Positions 61,547 through 64,000 of a stretch of 64,000 nt of DNA are shown one piece after another. The DNA comes from G963667675 sp964291545 (lineage in GTDB: Bacteria; Chloroflexota; Dehalococcoidia; Lucifugimonadales; UBA3495), in assembly GCA_964291545.2 (NCBI GenBank), contig OZ219859.1:102060-166059 (forward strand), in the 5' to 3' direction. Under the pieces are notes generated by a model, which saw nothing but the letters and a program-made list of their open reading frames with translations, did not search any database and was not told the origin of the DNA. The stretch's first letter is position 1. Each line of letters starts with the position of its first letter. The translations under genes were made by a program, and so were the position numbers.

Positions 61547-62542
61547 TCAACCCCCCGCCATAGCCTCCAGCGTCTCCCGGTACGACCCAAACCCCGGCCC
61601 CACCGGAAACGGCGCCACCACCGGTATCTCCAGCCCCAACGACCTCCGACGCTCCACCTCCGCCCGGCACTCCTCGGCCGTGCCCACCACGGCCACCTGG
61701 TCTTGCATCTCCGGCGTGATGGCGCGGTAGGCCGCTTCCCGGTCCCCCCGCTCCAGCGCCTCGTCCACCGCGGCCATCTCCTCCTGGAACCCGGCGTTGT
61801 CGAAAAAGCTCCGGTAGTACGACATCCCGGCGTAGACGGAGATCTGCCGTTGCAGCGAGGCCCGCGCCGGGGCAACGTCGTCCCCCGCCGCCACCCGCAC
61901 GTACCCCGCTACGGCGACCTCCGAGGGGTCCCGCCCCGCCTTTTCCGCTCCTTGGCGCACCAGTTCCACCGATTCCGTCAGTCGGCCCGCCGCAGTCCAG
62001 TTGAGCAGCACCCCGTCGGCTATCTCCCCGGCCATCTCCAGCATTGACGGACCCAGCGCCGCGATGAACACCGGCGGCGGCTCCTCGGGCGTGCTCCTTC
62101 CCAGGCCCGCGCCCTGCAGGCTAAACACCCGGCCCTGGCGCGTCACCCGCTCACCCCGCAGCAAGCTGCGCACTATCGTCACCGTCTCCCGCAGACGGGC
62201 CAGGGGACGGCTAAATGCCACGCCGTGGCCCCGCTCCGTCACCGGCCTGTGCCCCACGCCCAGTCCCAGGATGAACCGGCCCTGGGACACCGCGGCCAGC
62301 CCGGTGGCCGACATTGCCGTCACCATAGGTGTACGGGCGAACACCGGCAAAATCCCCGTAGCCAGCTTCAGCCGCGTGGTGGTCATGGCAATCGACGCCA
62401 ACTGAGTCAGGGCGTCCCGGCCAGCGCCCTCCGGCATCCACAGCGTCTCATAGCCCAACTCCTCGGCCAGCGAAGCCAACTCCCGGTGCTCCCCAGAACT
62501 CATCTGGGGCACCATCTCTATCCGCGCATCCAACCGAGCCAA
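61547..62542 (-). CDS. LLM-class F420-dependent oxidoreductase
   Basis: A 331-residue luciferase-like oxidoreductase of the F420 branch. Segments include ELASLAEELGYETLWMPEGAGRDAL, LKLATGILPVFARTP, QGRFILGLGVGHRPVTERGHG and VFIAALGPSMLEMAGEIADGVLLNW. The frame is open for another 18 codons upstream, but TTG 62542 has AGGAGG three bases before it and places the first strand normally; no ATG fits before MVPQM. It is separated by repeats from the 2-hydroxyacid dehydrogenase, which it faces convergently. Substrate unknown. Confidence 0.87.
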   Translation of the reverse strand: MARLDARIEMVPQMSSGEHRELASLAEELGYETLWMPEGAGRDALTQLASIAMTTTRLKLATGILPVFARTPMVTAMSATGLAAVSQGRFILGLGVGHRPVTERGHGVAFSRPLARLRETVTIVRSLLRGERVTRQGRVFSLQGAGLGRSTPEEPPPVFIAALGPSMLEMAGEIADGVLLNWTAAGRLTESVELVRQGAEKAGRDPSEVAVAGYVRVAAGDDVAPARASLQRQISVYAGMSYYRSFFDNAGFQEEMAAVDEALERGDREAAYRAITPEMQDQVAVVGTAEECRAEVERRRSLGLEIPVVAPFPVGPGFGSYRETLEAMAGG

Positions 62543-62957
62543 AGTCCTCCTCCTTAAATCCCGAATTACCCGCAACGCCAGTTTCCGCCGACACAACAGC
62601 TTTACATAACACTGTTATCCCCAGCCCACTGTCATTCCGAGCGAAGCGTAGCGGAGAGAGGAATCTAAAACTCCTTCCCCACGAACCTGTCCAAGGGACC
62701 CTATACACCCCGACCCCCACCCGTCATTCTCGCGGAGGCGGGAATCTAAAATCCCTGCCCCCCACCTCGTCCTGCCCCCACACCAGGCGGCCCGTTCGCC
62801 CCGAGCCTGTCCTGAAGGTCTCGAATGCCTGGCCTTGCGATAGCCCGTCCGTTCGTCCTGAGGGAAATCGAAGGGGGAACGGACGGGCGGCGTTGTGCCA
62901 AGCCTTCCACTTCCAACAGCATCCCCTTACCCCCACCGTCATTCCCCGCCCAACCCC
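62543..62957. other. Repeat-rich intergenic region
   Basis: About 415 bases without a gene, containing GTCATTCC-class units at 62631-62666 and 62722-62748, a partial copy of the GTCCGTTC centre near 62790-62825, and the perfect palindrome at 62843-62888. Confidence 0.75.
62843..62888. repeat. GTCCGTTC palindrome, perfect copy
   Basis: Arms GCCCGTCCGTTC (62843-62854) and GAACGGACGGGC (62877-62888) with a 22-base centre matching the copy at 53778-53823 throughout. Confidence 0.85.
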
Positions 62958-63683
62958 TCAAGCTCCCATCCTGTCCGCCAAGTCCACAAAATCACTAGCC
63001 ACCACGTCGAACGACGGTTCCGGGGTAGTGTCCGGCCGGTTGTCGGGCCCAAACTCCATCGGCCGCGGCACGAATGCCGACCGTAATCCTACCCTTTGCG
63101 CCGCCAGCAGGTCTCCTTGGTGCGCCGCCACCATCATCACCTGCTCCGGACGCAGCATCAAGAGATCCACCGCCGTCAGGTAGCTCTCCGGGTCCGGTTT
63201 GTAATGCCGGGCCAGCTCCGCCCCCAGGATGCAGTCCCAGGGCAGCCCGGCGTACTTGGCCATGTTGGTCATCAGCGCCACGTTGCCGTTGGACATGGGC
63301 GCAACGATGAACCGCCGCTTCAGCCGGTACAGCCCCGCCACGGCGTCGGGCCATGGGTCCAGCCGATGCCAGGCCAGGTTCAGCTCGTCTTTGGCCGCTT
63401 CATCGACGCCCCGGATGTCGAACTCGGTCAGCACCTCGTCCAGCGACATCCGGTGCAGCCGGTCCAGGTTGGTCCAGGGCAGATCCCCGGACCGGACCTT
63501 GTCCATGTAGGGCCGGTACTTTCCACGCCAGGCGACGGCAAAGGCCTCCCAGTCCCGCTCCAGCCCGTGTTCCCTGCCGAACCGGGCCGCCTCCCGGATA
63601 ACCGAAGTCCTCCAATCGACCACAGTCCCAAACACGTCGAAAATCAGCGCCTTTATGTTGGACGAGTCCATAAGCTCCATCAT
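62958..63683 (-). CDS. Haloacid dehalogenase, type II
   Basis: A 241-residue L-2-haloacid dehalogenase of the HAD superfamily, which removes halide from 2-haloalkanoic acids. Nucleophile Asp16 lies in IFDVFGTVVDWR, the Ser-Asn motif of type II enzymes is MSNGN near 131, and the Lys motif is ARHYKPDPESY near 160. The last motif, usually VAAH..DL.AA, reads VAAHQGDLLAAQRVG. The ATG at 63683 is first; ATG 63671, with GGAG close by, is another choice. It lies alone between repeats. With the hydrolase at 54 kb it fits organohalogen use, although close relatives also dephosphorylate. Confidence 0.9.
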   Translation of the reverse strand: MMELMDSSNIKALIFDVFGTVVDWRTSVIREAARFGREHGLERDWEAFAVAWRGKYRPYMDKVRSGDLPWTNLDRLHRMSLDEVLTEFDIRGVDEAAKDELNLAWHRLDPWPDAVAGLYRLKRRFIVAPMSNGNVALMTNMAKYAGLPWDCILGAELARHYKPDPESYLTAVDLLMLRPEQVMMVAAHQGDLLAAQRVGLRSAFVPRPMEFGPDNRPDTTPEPSFDVVASDFVDLADRMGA

Positions 63684-64000
63684 CCCCGGAGTAATCTAGG
63701 TGGCCCGGCCTGCCGATGTCGTCGGTCCGCTAGCGATAATACCCCCGCCAACACCCAGCGGCAAATCAGGCGCCCCGCCCCAACCCACGTTTGACAACCC
63801 ACCCGGCGCCGGGTAATTTAAGGTCGCCCGCAAACGCCTACGCGTCATACCCGCGAAGGGAGATTTTCGCACAACCGTCGTTCCACCGCTCCAAGACCAT
63901 CGCATAAGTTCGGCTCCGGCTGTCCGTTCGTCCTGAGGGAAATCGAAGGGCGAACGGACAGCCGGGGTTACGCAAAACTCTCAGGCAGCGAAAACCCGGA
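63684..64000. other. Intergenic end of window
   Basis: 317 bases with no gene I can support. It contains the second MITE-like copy at 63860-63982; the preceding 175 bases show nothing notable. Confidence 0.6.
63860..63982. repeat. MITE-like palindromic element, copy 2
   Basis: 123 bases bounded by GAGATTTTCGC and GCAAAACTCTC, a 9-of-11 inverted repeat, aligned throughout with the copy at 49108-49219. The internal palindrome has 12-bp perfect arms GGCTGTCCGTTC (63918-63929) and GAACGGACAGCC (63952-63963). Confidence 0.8.

Noticed and set aside
33095..63982. CRISPR array from repeated palindromic units
   Set aside because: Copies are scattered in single intergenic regions with variable spacing and no regular unique spacers; no cas genes are present.

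Overview
The window looks like chromosomal DNA of an uncultivated Chloroflexota bacterium, most likely a SAR202-type or related Dehalococcoidia lineage. This is inferred from high GC, TTG/GTG starts next to clear Shine-Dalgarno (SD) motifs, at least five luciferase-like flavin/F420 oxidoreductases in 64 kb, three Old Yellow Enzyme (OYE)/dienoyl-CoA-reductase-type flavoproteins, many lipoproteins with Thr/Pro-rich linkers, and intergenic DNA full of short dispersed palindromes. No rRNA, tRNA or CRISPR array was recognised, so placement below phylum is tentative.

Layout. 0.2-3.2 kb: LsrF-like aldolase, zinc alcohol dehydrogenase, PIG-L deacetylase and a truncated HicB remnant. 3.3-7 kb: a small unknown gene, a decamer-repeat region, the sliding clamp gene dnaN, and a lower-GC unknown membrane-anchored protein. 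7.2-12.5 kb: an MFS transporter interrupted by an in-frame TGA, an aldo/keto reductase, a lipoprotein with a duplicated module, and a luciferase-like oxidoreductase. 12.5-20 kb: toxin-antitoxin modules (RHH/RelE, HicAB, orphan HicB, HigBA) flank a mutagenic repair operon, imuB-DUF6504-dnaE2, with a LexA-type box inside its promoter. 20-24.5 kb: Eis-like acetyltransferase, HEPN protein and the pxpABC 5-oxoprolinase operon. 25-30 kb: two convergent low-GC lipoprotein genes (PQQ-type sugar dehydrogenase; a 1110-residue leucine-rich-repeat protein with a metzincin-like motif) and a decayed IS3 transposase.

31-40.5 kb: three closely similar OYE-type flavoproteins separated by an unknown membrane protein and an intact IS481-type element with clear terminal inverted repeats. 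40.6-46.8 kb: a quaternary-amine (betaine/choline class) ABC transporter with a double-length permease, plus a choline-dehydrogenase-like GMC oxidoreductase. A working hypothesis is that transporter, GMC enzyme and OYE/TMADH-type flavoproteins jointly take up and strip methylated amines. 46.8-52.2 kb: UPF0718 permease, APH-type kinase, methyltransferase, SDR, and a sulfatase-fold protein with Thr at the formylglycine position. 52.3-63.7 kb: an Asp-box propeller protein, alpha/beta hydrolase, two EthD-like proteins, TPR lipoprotein, DinB-like protein, four luciferase-like oxidoreductase loci (one frameshifted), a 2-hydroxyacid dehydrogenase and a type II haloacid dehalogenase. This reads as a catabolic or detoxification island broken up by palindromic repeats.

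The most notable items are the SOS-like mutasome operon lacking imuA', two classes of palindromic repeat whose arms vary in a compensated way, the triplicated flavoprotein region with its IS element, and two genes whose reading frame is broken exactly where a restart codon is present.
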